Shown here: positions 63,857 to 64,000 of the stretch, piece by piece | Layout of the letters: each line of letters starts with the position of its first letter | Position numbering within the stretch: the stretch's first letter is position 1 | Origin: Cladocopium goreaui | Taxonomy: Eukaryota > Sar > Dinophyceae > Suessiales > Symbiodiniaceae | NCBI GenBank assembly: GCA_947184155.2 | Contig: CAMXCT020001838.1 | Coordinates: forward strand, 1 to 64,000 | Length of the DNA: 64,000 nucleotides | Reading direction: 5' to 3' | Notes under the pieces: generated by a model | The model's database searches: none | What the model saw: the letters and a program-made list of their open reading frames with translations, nothing else | What the model was told of the DNA's origin: nothing | Position numbers and translations under genes: made by a program

Positions 63857-64000
63857 CTTAGCGAAACAAGGGGAACCCTACCAGAATATAGGGAGAAACA
63901 TACCAAAATATTTCATGAAATATTAATATAGAAATATATCTGAAACACACTGAAATATTTCAACTTATAGTTGCATCAGAGGGGAATTTGGAATCTAATA

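Noticed and set aside
1..64000. tRNA, rRNA or spliced-leader genes
   Set aside because: No cloverleaf, rRNA core or spliced-leader sequence was recognised on either strand by eye; a covariance-model scan would decide.

Overview
This window reads as nuclear DNA of a complex eukaryote, most probably a dinoflagellate (Suessiales/Symbiodiniaceae-like); that assignment is inference. The reasons are very small GC-rich exons (28-171 nt) lost in AT-rich introns, donor sites that look like GT, GC and also GA, acceptors that are usually AG followed by G, many short inverted-repeat elements that carry splice signals in their own ends, and long satellite arrays. Nothing bacterial, viral or organellar was seen: no operons, tRNA, rRNA or CRISPR.

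The main content is one very long, highly split reading path on the minus strand. About 45 mini-exons can be picked out from 63,856 down to 1,131. Two 100-base N runs interrupt the window. From 61,848 leftwards the exons spell a eukaryotic protein kinase domain in order: glycine loop (61.8 and 61.0 kb), VAVK lysine (59.8), helix C (59.1 and 57.5), hinge (56.1), helix D/E (55.5), HRDIK catalytic loop (47.4), DFG (46.0), activation loop (44.1), APE (42.8), helix F/G (40.5), and a FDPNQR-type subdomain XI (32.2). The part left of 32 kb has no family I can name. From about 14 kb leftwards the exons are mostly coiled-coil-like. Exon phases agree at most junctions (for example every junction from 63.8 to 55.5 kb). 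The start and the end of the gene lie outside the window or were not recognised, and the low-kb part could belong to a second gene on the same strand.

The introns hold: (i) many copies of two inverted-repeat element families, A (ends TACCCTCTGGTAA) and B (ends CTGGTTGGTGGTTT), plus several rarer ones; (ii) degraded coding relics at 11.6-12.4, 21.0-21.6, 38.2-38.9 and 41.6-42.1 kb; (iii) an intron of about 8 kb (47.5-55.5 kb) that holds three GC-rich open frames on the same strand and five satellite-type arrays (palindromic Cttgga/tccaaG cluster, 16-bp, 85-bp, 298-bp and 7-bp units); (iv) a 147-bp satellite at 15.4-17.7 kb joined to a 172-bp satellite. Microsatellites are scattered throughout; the ORFs that run through them are not genes.

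All exon edges are hand-called from splice dinucleotides, frame and phase. No transcript or database search was available.
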